Origin: Candidatus Competibacteraceae bacterium
GTDB taxonomy: Bacteria > Pseudomonadota > Gammaproteobacteria > Competibacterales > Competibacteraceae
Direction: 5' to 3'
DNA: 64,000 nt
Assembly: GCA_016712625.1 (NCBI GenBank)
Contig: JADJQQ010000001.1
Location: 310,001 to 374,000 of the forward strand
The translations under genes and the position numbers were made by a program. Below the pieces are notes generated by a model that saw only the letters and a list, made by a program, of their open reading frames with translations, searched no databases and was not told the DNA's origin. This document shows, one piece after another, positions 47,000 through 55,455 of the stretch (positions are counted from its first letter, which is position 1; every line of letters begins with the position of its first letter).

Positions 47000-47716
47000 T
47001 CAGTCCGGCGGCAACGTTCGCTTAATCCGATACATCTCCCGCGTCTTCACCGCTCGCCCGCGTAATTGCTCCGCCAGCGCCGCGCGGGTTAGGCGTTTGA
47101 CTTCCTTGAGTACCGACGAATGATCTAGGACGCCATCGCGCAACGCCAGTAAACCGTGCCCGGAAATGGGTATACCCGCCTGAGTTTGGTGGGCTGCGAG
47201 CGGTCCCTGATCCAAGATATAGCGATAACGCGCCTCCGCGACAATCGGCGCCCCGCTGACGGCTTCCCGATCCAGTGTCAAACCATAACCGAGTTGTTCT
47301 AACAGCTTCTTTTCAAAGCAGCGTAATCCCGGCTCTTCATCAGATAGTCTCGTCAGATCATTTAACAAAGTTTGGTAGGCCAGGAACAGTTCGGGCAGCG
47401 GATCTTGGCGCGGTAACAACCGCACCAATAGCTCATTAGCGTAAAAGCCAGCCAACAGCGGCTTCGGCGGTAAAGGCTTCGGCCGTTCCGCTTCCTCGGC
47501 GGCGGTCAAGGTCGCTAATTCCCCAACTCCAGTCCAAGACAGCAGCAACGGCACGAACGGCTGCAACAGCCCTTTCAGCCGTGATCGTGGCGAAGTAGCG
47601 CCGCGCGCCACGAGCCCTAATCGGCCGTACTGGTGACTGAATATCTCCAGCAGCAAGCCGGTATTAAGGTAAGGACGACGGTGCAGGATGAAAGCGGACT
47701 GCAACAATACGCGCAT
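47000..47716 (-). CDS. recO: DNA repair protein RecO
   Basis: 238 residues. An N-terminal OB fold starts SAFILHRRPYLNTGLLLEIFS and leads to GRLGLVARGATSPRS, as in RecO of other gammaproteobacteria. A helical C-terminal part follows. RecO loads RecA on SSB-coated single strands together with RecR. ATG 47716 fits the family N-terminus; a TTG at 47746 overlapping the era stop is the alternative. Last gene of the lepA-to-recO series. Confidence 0.92.
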   Translation of the reverse strand: MRVLLQSAFILHRRPYLNTGLLLEIFSHQYGRLGLVARGATSPRSRLKGLLQPFVPLLLSWTGVGELATLTAAEEAERPKPLPPKPLLAGFYANELLVRLLPRQDPLPELFLAYQTLLNDLTRLSDEEPGLRCFEKKLLEQLGYGLTLDREAVSGAPIVAEARYRYILDQGPLAAHQTQAGIPISGHGLLALRDGVLDHSSVLKEVKRLTRAALAEQLRGRAVKTREMYRIKRTLPPD

Positions 47717-47742
47717 GCGACAAAATCGCCCGAGCGGTAGCC

Positions 47743-48654
47743 TCAACCCGCTCCAAGATCAGCATAACCCAAGCTGCGCAAGGCTTGTTCGTCATCCGAC
47801 CAACCTTCGCGTACCTTGACCCAAGTCTCCAAGAATACCTTGCGGTCAAACAACTGCTCCATGGCCTGCCGGGACTGACGGCCCACTTCACGTAGAGTCG
47901 CGCCATTCTGGCCAATTACAATTCCTTTCTGGGTTTCGCGTTCCACCCAGATTATCGCACCGATACGAAGCAGCCGCCCTTCTTCGATAAACCGTTCGAT
48001 TTCGACGGTCAGGGCATACGGTAATTCCTCTCGCAGCAATCGTGTCAGCTTTTCTCGAATCAATTCAGCCGCCAGAAATCGCTCGCTGGCAGTGGTGATC
48101 TGGTCTTCTGGGAATAGGAAATCGCCTACGGGCAGCAACCCGCTGATCAGCTGCTCTAGCGCGGCGACGTTATCGCCGGTCAATCCCGCCAGCGGCACCA
48201 CCGCGGTAAAATCCCGCTCTCGCGCCCTCGCCGCCAGGAACGGTAACAGGCGGGATTTATCGCCAATTCGATCCACCTTGTTAACCGCGAGGAGTACAGG
48301 GCCAGCAAATTCCGCCAGCCGCGTCAGCACGTCTTGATCTTCTTCGGTCCAGCGCAAGGCTTCTATCAAAAAGATCACCACATCGACATAAGCCAGTACG
48401 CTGGCCGCTGCCCGATTCAGGTAGCGGTTCATCGCCCGCCGGGCCTGACGGTGTAATCCCGGGGTATCCACATAGACGATCTGGGCTTCCGATAGCGTCT
48501 TGATACCGAGAATCACATGGCGAGTGGTTTGCGGCTTCGGGGCGGTAATGCTGAGTTTCTGACCGATCAACCGATTCAATAGGGTAGATTTACCGACGTT
48601 GGGCCGGCCCAATAGCGCAACGTACCCCGCTCGCGCGGGACTTTGCGCGCTCAT
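47743..48654 (-). CDS. era: GTPase Era
   Basis: 303 residues. G motifs are GRPNVGKSTLLNRLIGQ (G1), DTPGLH (G3) and NKVDR (G4). A C-terminal KH domain follows with VERETQKGIVIGQNGATLREVG. It binds 16S rRNA and checks small-subunit assembly. Its ATG overlaps the rnc stop by four bases, a conserved coupling. Confidence 0.97.
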   Translation of the reverse strand: MSAQSPARAGYVALLGRPNVGKSTLLNRLIGQKLSITAPKPQTTRHVILGIKTLSEAQIVYVDTPGLHRQARRAMNRYLNRAAASVLAYVDVVIFLIEALRWTEEDQDVLTRLAEFAGPVLLAVNKVDRIGDKSRLLPFLAARARERDFTAVVPLAGLTGDNVAALEQLISGLLPVGDFLFPEDQITTASERFLAAELIREKLTRLLREELPYALTVEIERFIEEGRLLRIGAIIWVERETQKGIVIGQNGATLREVGRQSRQAMEQLFDRKVFLETWVKVREGWSDDEQALRSLGYADLGAG

Positions 48655-49316
48655 TGAATCCGCGCCAACAGCTGGCGGGCCGCTTCTTGCTCGGCCTTGC
48701 GCCGGCTACTTCCCTCCGCGACCGCACGCGCTTCGGCGACCACGCACTCCACTTTGAAGCTTTGGGTGTGCGGCTCACCTCGAATTTCCAGCACGTTGTA
48801 AATCGGCAAAGCCTGCTGCCGGGCCTGTAAATATTCTTGAAGCAGCGTTTTGGGATCTTTCAACTCATTGGCGCTCAACAACCGCGCCAAGCAGTCTCGA
48901 TAAAGGGATACGATCAAATCGCGGCAAGCGCCGAGTCCGCCATCCAGATAAACCGCGCCAAAAATAGCTTCCATGGCGTCCGATAAAATAGATTCGCGAC
49001 GAAATCCACCGCTTTTGAGTTCCCCCGGTCCAAGATAGAGCCAGTCCCCCAATTGCAGGTTACGCGCCAGTTCCGCCAAAGTTTCCCCCTTTACAAGGCT
49101 AGCGCGCAAGCGGCTTAGCTCGCCCTCGCTCGCTTTGGGATACTGCTGGAAGAGATATTCAGCAATCACCATGTTCAACAAGGCATCGCCTAGAAATTCC
49201 AACCGCTCGTTGTTGCTGGCCGAGGCGCTACGATGGGTGAGCGCTTCAACCAGCAATGCCGGTTGTTGAAAATTATAGCCGAGGCTGGCGCACAGCTGGG
49301 AAGCAGGGAGGATCAC
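48651..49316 (-). CDS. rnc: Ribonuclease III
   Basis: 221 residues. The catalytic signature NERLEFLGDALLNMVIAEYLF holds acidic metal ligands, with a second acidic block ESILSDAMEAIFGAVYLDGG. The dsRNA-binding domain at the C-terminus starts DPKTLLQEYLQARQQALP and ends SSRRKAEQEAARQLL. It processes rRNA and structured mRNA. The GTG at 49316 overlaps the stop of the DUF4845 gene (GTGA), supporting this start. Confidence 0.95.
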   Translation of the reverse strand: MILPASQLCASLGYNFQQPALLVEALTHRSASASNNERLEFLGDALLNMVIAEYLFQQYPKASEGELSRLRASLVKGETLAELARNLQLGDWLYLGPGELKSGGFRRESILSDAMEAIFGAVYLDGGLGACRDLIVSLYRDCLARLLSANELKDPKTLLQEYLQARQQALPIYNVLEIRGEPHTQSFKVECVVAEARAVAEGSSRRKAEQEAARQLLARIQ

Positions 49317-49705
49317 GGATTCAGCGGAATGGATTCGTTGACTTTAAGCACGACCGACAAGCCATAAAACAGCGCTCGCTCATCCTGGTATACCAGATCG
49401 AGCACCCGCCCGCCACTCTCGTTACGGATCTTCAGATCACGGGCGGTGAGATTACTCACATAACCGATATCGAAGCGCTTCTGGATTCCATTGTGGATGT
49501 CCTGCGCGCTCATCTGCGCCAATTGTGGCTCTTTACGGATGCTTTCGATCGTCGATTTGATGGAATAATATTGGACATACATGGGTACTACTTTCATCGC
49601 GATCAGGGCGATGAAGGCGATCACGATAATCAGCAACAACATGCCGATCAAGGTCATGCCGCGCTCACTTTCAAGGCATTGATTGGTGCTAAACTGTTTT
49701 GCCAT
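49313..49705 (-). CDS. DUF4845 membrane protein
   Basis: 130 residues with one N-terminal helix (MTLIGMLLLIIVIAFIALIAM) after a short basic stretch with RG before it. This looks like a prepilin leader, but the usual Glu at +5 is Gly. The soluble part carries IRKEPQLAQMSAQDIHNGIQKRF, the DUF4845 pattern. The gene is regularly found between lepB and rnc in gamma- and betaproteobacteria. Role unknown; coupled by overlap to rnc. Confidence 0.85.
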   Translation of the reverse strand: MAKQFSTNQCLESERGMTLIGMLLLIIVIAFIALIAMKVVPMYVQYYSIKSTIESIRKEPQLAQMSAQDIHNGIQKRFDIGYVSNLTARDLKIRNESGGRVLDLVYQDERALFYGLSVVLKVNESIPLNP

Positions 49706-49729
49706 TCCACACTTCTCCCCGATACTGGC

Positions 49730-50578
49730 TTAATTGATGGCGTTCCCAATTCGATTACAGTAGCCGTTAAAGGTAATACAATCCAAGTTCATCCAGATAA
49801 AAAAGGCTTTCCCAATCAAATTTTCTTCGGGCAGCACGCCCCAATATCGGCTGTCGGCGCTATTATCGCGATTGTCGCCCATGACGAAGTAATGACCGGC
49901 CGGCACCTGATAGCTCCAAGCGAAAGCGCCATCCGCTTCCCGGCGAAGCTGGAGTCCCGACCAGAGACCTCCCAACCCCCAGCGACTGTTGGCGAGTAGT
50001 TGAATTCGATGCGCCACTTCACCCAGTTGCTCGGTAAATTGCCGGTAAGCTGTTTCCTTGGCGCCATCGTCCGATAAGGAGCTCAAGGGAACCGGCTGCT
50101 CATTAATGAAAAGCTGGTTGCGACGATACTCCAAACGATCGCCGGGCAAACCGATCACGCGTTTGATATAAGCCACTGCCGGCTCTGGTGGGTAGCGGAA
50201 CACCACCACATCCCCGCGCGCCGGCTTGCCCTCTCCAGCCAACTTGGTATTGAGCACCGGCAAGCGCAGCCCGTACGCAAATTTATTCACCAGAATAAAA
50301 TCACCCTTGAGCAAAGTCGGCACCATCGATTCCGACGGAATGCGGAAGGGCTCAACCACAAACGACCGCAAGACCAGCACCGCCAGAATGACTGGAAAAA
50401 ACGATTTCGATAAATCGACATACCAGGGCAGATGCACCGCCGCATCGGGGATCTGCCTACCGCTTCCGGCCGCCACCGCACGGACGCGACGCGGCGCCAA
50501 CACCAGGGTATCCAACAACCAAATACCGCCCGTCACTACAGTCAGCATCACTAAAACAGCCGCAAAATCAATATTCAT
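49730..50578 (-). CDS. lepB: Signal peptidase I
   Basis: About 282 residues. Two N-terminal membrane helices precede the periplasmic serine protease with Ser in PSESMVPTL, Lys in YIKRVIGLPGD and the box GDNRDNSADSRYWG. It removes signal peptides from exported proteins. ATG 50578 gives two clean helices; a TTG at 50602 would add eight residues. Placed after lepA as in E. coli. Confidence 0.95.
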   Translation of the reverse strand: MNIDFAAVLVMLTVVTGGIWLLDTLVLAPRRVRAVAAGSGRQIPDAAVHLPWYVDLSKSFFPVILAVLVLRSFVVEPFRIPSESMVPTLLKGDFILVNKFAYGLRLPVLNTKLAGEGKPARGDVVVFRYPPEPAVAYIKRVIGLPGDRLEYRRNQLFINEQPVPLSSLSDDGAKETAYRQFTEQLGEVAHRIQLLANSRWGLGGLWSGLQLRREADGAFAWSYQVPAGHYFVMGDNRDNSADSRYWGVLPEENLIGKAFFIWMNLDCITFNGYCNRIGNAIN

Positions 50579-50606
50579 AGGCACAATGCCCCAAAAGCCC
50601 AAAGTT

Positions 50607-52403
50607 TCATGAGTTCTTTTCCATTTGCAAGACCGCCAGGAAGGCTTCCTGCGGAATTTCCACCTTGCCGACCTGCTTCATGCGCTTCTTACCCGCTTTT
50701 TGTTTCTCCAGCAGCTTGCGCTTGCGGGTCACGTCGCCGCCGTAACATTTGGCCAGCACATTTTTACGCAGTGCCTTAACGGTGGTGCGGGCGATGATCT
50801 GGTTACCGATGGCAGCTTGTATAGCGACTTCAAACATCTGTTGGGGGATCAATTGCTTGAGCTTAACGGCCAAATCACGGCCCCGGTACTGAGCCTGCTC
50901 ACGATGGATGATGACCGACAGCGAATCCACTCGCTCGCCGTTGATGAGCACATCAAGCTTGACCAGCGGCGCGGCCTGGAAGCGTTCGACGCTGTATTCG
51001 AATGACGCAAAACCGCGACTGACCGATTTCAGCCGGTCGAAGAAATCCAGCACGACCTCGCTCATTGGCAATTCAAAACTCAGTTGCACTTGGCTGCCGG
51101 CGTAATGCAGGTTCCGTTGCACTCCCCGCTTCTCGATGCACAAGGTGATAATCGCACCCAGATAATCTGGCGGAGTCAGGATATGCGCGATGATAATCGG
51201 CTCGCGAATCTCGGCGATTTCGTTGCTCGGAGGCAGTTTGGCGGGATTGTCAATCTTGAAAATCTCGCCGCCGACCGTCAACACCTCGTAAACCACGGTC
51301 GGCGCGGTGGTGACCAGATCGAGATTGTATTCCCGCTCCAACCGTTCCTGCACGATCTCCATGTGCAGCAGGCCCAGAAACCCGCAACGGAACCCAAAAC
51401 CCATCGCCTGTGAGGTTTCCGGTTCAAAGTGGAGCGAGGAATCGTTCAGCCGGAGCTTTTGCAAGGCTTCGCGCAAGTCGCCGAAATCATCCGATTCGAC
51501 CGGAAACAGTCCGGCGAACACCCGCGGTTGCACCTTTTGAAAACCAGCCAACGGTTCCAACGCTGGCCGGTCCGCCCCGGTAAAGGTATCACCGACCGGC
51601 GCGCCGTCGATGTCCTTGATCCCAGCGATGACATAACCGACATCGCCGGCGCTCAGGTTGGGTTGTTCGCTGCGCTTGGGGGTAAAAATACCGATCGATT
51701 CCACTTGAAAGATTCGGCCCGAAGACATGACCTGAATTTTCTGCTTGGGGACGATCCGCCCATCCACCACTCGCACCAGCGAAATCACTCCAACGAAATT
51801 GTCGAACCAGGAATCGACGATCAGCGCCTTGAACGGCCCCTCGCGATCGCCTCTTGGGGCTGGAATGCGCTCGACAATATCCTCCATCAGCTCAATCACC
51901 CCCAATCCGCTCTTGGCGCTGACCCGCATGGCGTGGGTGGCGTCCAAGCCGATGATGTCACCGATCTCGTGAGCCACTCGCTCCGGATCGGCCGCTGGCA
52001 AATCAACTTTGTTGATGACCGGCAGCACTTCCAAGCCTTGCTCGATGGCGGTGTAGCAGTTGGCGACGCTTTGGGCCTCAACACCCTGGGCGGCATCCAC
52101 CACCAGCAAGGCACCTTCGCAAGCCGCCAGCGAGCGGGATACTTCGTAGGAAAAATCGACATGTCCCGGCGTGTCGATAATATTGAACTGGTAGGAGCGG
52201 CCGTTGCGGGCGTTATAACGCAACGATACGCTCTGCGCCTTGATGGTGATGCCCCGCTCCCGCTCCAAATCCATCGAATCGAGCACTTGCTCGGCCATTT
52301 CTCGCGCGCTCAGCCCCCCACAGATTTGAATGAAGCGATCAGCGAGGGTGGACTTGCCGTGGTCGATGTGCGCGATGATCGAAAAATTACGAATGTGATC
52401 CAT
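50607..52403 (-). CDS. lepA: Elongation factor 4 (LepA)
   Basis: 598 residues, the typical length. It starts MDHIRNFSIIAHIDHGKSTLADRFIQ with G1, then DTPGHVDFSYEV (G3) and NKVDLPAADPE (G4). The C-terminal region YGGDVTRKRKLLEKQKAGKKRMK is specific for LepA. It acts on ribosomes during initiation or under stress. The ATG at 52403 was chosen by homology; an upstream in-frame start at 52490 is unlikely. Confidence 0.97.
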   Translation of the reverse strand: MDHIRNFSIIAHIDHGKSTLADRFIQICGGLSAREMAEQVLDSMDLERERGITIKAQSVSLRYNARNGRSYQFNIIDTPGHVDFSYEVSRSLAACEGALLVVDAAQGVEAQSVANCYTAIEQGLEVLPVINKVDLPAADPERVAHEIGDIIGLDATHAMRVSAKSGLGVIELMEDIVERIPAPRGDREGPFKALIVDSWFDNFVGVISLVRVVDGRIVPKQKIQVMSSGRIFQVESIGIFTPKRSEQPNLSAGDVGYVIAGIKDIDGAPVGDTFTGADRPALEPLAGFQKVQPRVFAGLFPVESDDFGDLREALQKLRLNDSSLHFEPETSQAMGFGFRCGFLGLLHMEIVQERLEREYNLDLVTTAPTVVYEVLTVGGEIFKIDNPAKLPPSNEIAEIREPIIIAHILTPPDYLGAIITLCIEKRGVQRNLHYAGSQVQLSFELPMSEVVLDFFDRLKSVSRGFASFEYSVERFQAAPLVKLDVLINGERVDSLSVIIHREQAQYRGRDLAVKLKQLIPQQMFEVAIQAAIGNQIIARTTVKALRKNVLAKCYGGDVTRKRKLLEKQKAGKKRMKQVGKVEIPQEAFLAVLQMEKNS

Positions 52404-52474
52404 GAAATCCACAGGTACTTTGGCCGCTGGGTGGTCTTTTCCCGAAATCGTCAAGCATGCGGGGGAAATAAACA

Positions 52475-52504
52475 AAGCCCCCACCACCACCGGCGCGGAG
52501 GCTT
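52475..52504 (-). terminator. Possible terminator after the rpoE-rseABC operon
   Basis: On the minus strand AAGCCTCC pairs with GGGGGCTT (one G-T pair) around a 14-base loop, followed by TTGTTTATTT. It lies 38 bases after the rseC stop. The stem is moderate and the T run is interrupted. A TATAAT at 52530-52535 on the same strand could instead start the lepA transcript ahead of it. Confidence 0.4.
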
Positions 52505-52541
52505 GTCAATACTCAGTTTTGGAAGGAGGATTATAGCGTCA

Positions 52542-53003
52542 TCAAGACAAAGAAAGCACACCGCCCGCCGTCGGTCGGCGTAATACCATGGGCTGGTAAC
52601 GAACATCGTCGCGAAACCGCCGGGACAACACGCGCACGGCCATAAATCCAAGCCCCAGTCCCAAGAGGCCCGAGAGCAACACCAATTCCTCGCCAGCCGT
52701 GGCGAAAACGGCCTGTCCCAGCATGGCCCCAGCGAATAATAGCGCCAAGGGTAACAGATAAGCGAGTAAAGCGCTGCGTAACAGCGCGCCGTCGGCCATG
52801 CCAACCACCACTTCATCACCCGGTTGCAACGACAAATCGGACAGCGCCCGCACTCGGATCGACTTACCTGCCCAAATTTTTGACAGCGCCGCCGTGCCGC
52901 AACCCCCGCTGGCATGGCATCCACCACACGCAGACTGGCGCTGGATTTCCAACCAGGCGTAACCCTGGCCGACATCGATCACCACCGCCCGTTCTTCAAT
53001 CAT
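52542..53003 (-). CDS. rseC: Sigma-E regulator RseC/MucC
   Basis: 153 residues. The N-terminal cysteine cluster CGGCHASGGCGTA is typical of RseC. Two membrane helices follow (LLAYLLPLALLFAGAML and LVLLSGLLGLGLGFMAV). RseC modulates sigma-E signalling and has links to redox and Rnf-type functions. The ATG overlaps the rseB stop by four bases. Confidence 0.92.
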   Translation of the reverse strand: MIEERAVVIDVGQGYAWLEIQRQSACGGCHASGGCGTAALSKIWAGKSIRVRALSDLSLQPGDEVVVGMADGALLRSALLAYLLPLALLFAGAMLGQAVFATAGEELVLLSGLLGLGLGFMAVRVLSRRFRDDVRYQPMVLRRPTAGGVLSLS

Positions 53004-54031
53004 GGTTTATGTTCCTCCACCACGCTCTTGCTGTCGGCGGGATCATAGAGCATCGAAGTAGCGATCCCCTGCACGGTGGCGGCCGGCACCTCGCCCACCA
53101 CCAGGATTTGGTAATCGTCCATCTTGGCGCCGAACGCATTCATGGAACCCAATTGAGAGCCTCCTTGCAAAATAGGCGCGGCACCATTCAGGCGCTCCAA
53201 AAATACCGAGACAGTGGCCAAGCCATCGGCAAAAACCATATGCTCGGTGGGATGCTGCCCAGACGCTTCCATAAAGCGATTGTGCAGGATCTTGACGAAC
53301 CCCGCCGGCAATTGCCCCACTTTCCAAGCGGAGTGCGCGACCGGTGTTCCCGCCAGCGGCTTTGAACTTTCAAAGGTTTGGGCCGCTGGCTCCGATGCGG
53401 TGCCCTCAGCCGAAATCAAAGATTTAAAAGCATCCTCACTGATCTCCGGCTTGAGCTGAAAATCAGTAAACATCAGTTGCTCGATGGGATAATCCTTGTC
53501 GTCCAACAGCGCCGAACGCAATAACATGCCATTCCGCTGATCGAGCCACAAGCGATAGCCATACCGAAAGGTATCGCGCGGCTTGATAGCCACCACCTGC
53601 ACATCCACGCCAGCGGCCCGATCCTGACCTGCCAGCTCAAAATCATATTGGTTTTCCAGCTGCCCAAGCTCGCGGGGAATCGATATGGGGAAGCGAGAAT
53701 AGCGGTACTCGCTACCCGCAAAACTGGCTTGCTGGCTCGGCAGCAAACGGATCACGCCATCGCTTTTAACCAAAATTTCCCGCAACGGTCCAGTCAAGGA
53801 AACCAGGCGTTGCCGCTCGTTACCCTGGCCACCGCCGTGCACGAGGCGCATGGCCTCTACATGCGGCCCCTGAATATAGACGAAGGTGCCCTCGTAATTC
53901 AGGTTTTGGGTGGCGTGCATCATCCGCTCCAACCAATGCTTGGCTTCCTCGGTGGATTGGGCGCCATTGGCGGACAATGGCGAACCGGCGGCCAGCGCCA
54001 CCAGGCTGCAACGCAATAACAGTTGCTTCAT
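53000..54031 (-). CDS. rseB: Periplasmic sigma-E regulator RseB/MucB
   Basis: 343 residues. A signal peptide MKQLLLRCSLVALAAGSPLS ends near ANGA. The MucB/RseB N-terminal domain shows WLERMMHATQNLNYEGTFVYIQG, and the C-terminal domain shows WKVGQLPAGF...ASGQHPTEHMVFADGLATVSVF. It shields RseA from proteolysis and responds to mislocalised lipopolysaccharide or lipoproteins. ATG 54031 is preferred to a TTG at 54043 that overlaps the rseA stop. Confidence 0.94.
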   Translation of the reverse strand: MKQLLLRCSLVALAAGSPLSANGAQSTEEAKHWLERMMHATQNLNYEGTFVYIQGPHVEAMRLVHGGGQGNERQRLVSLTGPLREILVKSDGVIRLLPSQQASFAGSEYRYSRFPISIPRELGQLENQYDFELAGQDRAAGVDVQVVAIKPRDTFRYGYRLWLDQRNGMLLRSALLDDKDYPIEQLMFTDFQLKPEISEDAFKSLISAEGTASEPAAQTFESSKPLAGTPVAHSAWKVGQLPAGFVKILHNRFMEASGQHPTEHMVFADGLATVSVFLERLNGAAPILQGGSQLGSMNAFGAKMDDYQILVVGEVPAATVQGIATSMLYDPADSKSVVEEHKP

Positions 54032-54039
54032 TCGGAAGA

Positions 54040-54657
54040 TCAACGGTTGGGCTGATAGCCGACCATGCGCGCGTAAGACGCCGCGCCGTTCACGCTGCTC
54101 AAAGAGGCATAGCTGTTATGATTGGCGAGATAGTTGTTCAAGCGAGACCCAAGGGGGTCTTGCGGGTTATGCCTTGGCTGACTGCTTACCATACCTTGTC
54201 TAGCCGAAGAAGCGGCGGGGGGAGCCGCTGACATTACGGTGGCAAACGAGGTGGTGGCAGCGGCGGGAAAAGTATTATCGGTTTCAGTCAGGTTTAGCCC
54301 ATACCAAGCCACCAATACCACCGAGGCCGCCAATCCAAACCCAGCAACGGGTTTATACCAAGCTGGCAGCGGCTTGGCTGCTGGCTGGAGCGGCTGTTCA
54401 GACGCGATCGCTTGACGGATGCGGGCCGCGAAACCGGTATCGAACGCATCCGGCAAATGACCTTGCAGGGCGTGGCTGATCAGATGATAGCGCTCCCAAC
54501 AATCCCGTGCATCCTGATCCCGGATCAAGCGGCGCAAGACCAAATCGATTTCCCGTTCTTCCAGTTCCTCATCAATGATCGCTGAAAGTTGGCTTGTCGC
54601 AATATTGATATCGATTTCGGACAGCACCGGTGGTTGTTCAGCCGTTTTATCAGCCAT
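54040..54657 (-). CDS. rseA: Anti-sigma-E factor RseA/MucA
   Basis: 205 residues. The N-terminal anti-sigma domain has LSAIIDEELEEREIDLVLRRLIRD and CWERYHLISHALQG. A single membrane helix (PVAGFGLAASVVLVAWYGL) is followed by a periplasmic tail ending MVGYQPNR. It holds sigma-E inactive at the inner membrane until cleaved under envelope stress. ATG 54657 or ATG 54666 may be used. Directly downstream of rpoE. Confidence 0.9.
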   Translation of the reverse strand: MADKTAEQPPVLSEIDINIATSQLSAIIDEELEEREIDLVLRRLIRDQDARDCWERYHLISHALQGHLPDAFDTGFAARIRQAIASEQPLQPAAKPLPAWYKPVAGFGLAASVVLVAWYGLNLTETDNTFPAAATTSFATVMSAAPPAASSARQGMVSSQPRHNPQDPLGSRLNNYLANHNSYASLSSVNGAASYARMVGYQPNR

Positions 54658-54673
54658 AACTCTCATCTCAAAG

Positions 54674-55249
54674 CTAGCTTAATAGTGGACGCAATTTGGC
54701 GTCGATCGATTCTCGGGCCCGAAAAATCCGGGAACGCACCGTACCGATTGGACACCCCATGGTTTGGGCGATTTCCTCATAGCTCATCCCTTCAAGCTCA
54801 CGCAAAGTAATCGCCGTGCGCAAATCTTCCGGTAAATCTTCGATCACCTTGAACACGGTCGCGGCGATCTCATCCTTCAACAGCAGGCGTTCAGGAGTTT
54901 CATACTCCTTTAGCAGGGACTGCCCCTCATACTGCTCGGCCTCTTGGGCGTCGATGTCGGAACCCGGCGGACGCCGGCCTTGAGCCACCAAGTAATTCTT
55001 GGCGGTATTGATAGCGATACGATAAAGCCAGGTGTAAAACGCGCTGTCGCCGCGAAAGCCTGGCAGTGCCCGGTAGGCTTTGAGGAACGCTTCTTGTGAC
55101 ACATCCAACGCTTCACTGGGATCGTGTACATAGCGGGAAATCAGCTTAATGATCTTGTATTGGTACTTGCGCACCAGCAGATCGAATGCATTCTTATCGC
55201 CTTTTTGTACCCTCTGGACCAGATCGCGATCCAAGTGAACTTCGCCCAT
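54674..55249 (-). CDS. rpoE: RNA polymerase sigma-E factor (RpoE/AlgU)
   Basis: 191 residues. Region 2 is in DLLVRKYQYKIIKLISRYVHDPSEALDVSQEAFLKAYRALPGF with the DNA-melting part DSAFYTWLYRIAINTAKN. Region 4 is ELEGMSYEEIAQTMGCPIGTVRSRIFRARESI. It directs transcription of envelope-stress genes. ATG 55249 matches family N-termini (MGEVHLDRDLVQRVQKGD). Divergent from nadB, as in enterobacteria, with a sigma-E-like promoter upstream. Confidence 0.97.
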   Translation of the reverse strand: MGEVHLDRDLVQRVQKGDKNAFDLLVRKYQYKIIKLISRYVHDPSEALDVSQEAFLKAYRALPGFRGDSAFYTWLYRIAINTAKNYLVAQGRRPPGSDIDAQEAEQYEGQSLLKEYETPERLLLKDEIAATVFKVIEDLPEDLRTAITLRELEGMSYEEIAQTMGCPIGTVRSRIFRARESIDAKLRPLLS

Positions 55250-55298
55250 TCGGGCTGGCTTCTTTCGGCTCAATAGCAATCTCCGCGCGATCATGACG

Positions 55299-55325
55299 GT
55301 AGACAAATACCCGCCCCGTTAGTTC
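55299..55325 (-). promoter_or_regulatory. Candidate sigma-E autoregulatory promoter of rpoE
   Basis: On the minus strand a GAACTA (-35, 55325-55320) and TCTAC (-10, 55303-55299) are 16 bases apart, close to the sigma-E consensus GAACTT and TCTAA. The site is about 50 bases upstream of the rpoE start. rpoE genes are usually self-activated from such a promoter. Confidence 0.5.
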
Positions 55326-55455
55326 GCAGTCGCGCCGGGATATGGTTATAGTGTGCGAGCAACGCAGTGGCGGGATAAAGTCGAGGCTCCGGCTAAAACC
55401 CCCGGCGGCACCTACTCCAACAACGATAACCTATTCAAGGAGTCGCTCACAAGTC

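Noticed and set aside
52530..52535. TATAAT as a promoter of the lepA unit
   Set aside because: No acceptable -35 hexamer at 16-18 bases was found, so it was not listed as a feature.
51429..52583. 384-codon frame antisense to lepA
   Set aside because: LepA on the other strand is complete and conserved, and the antisense product shows no family features.
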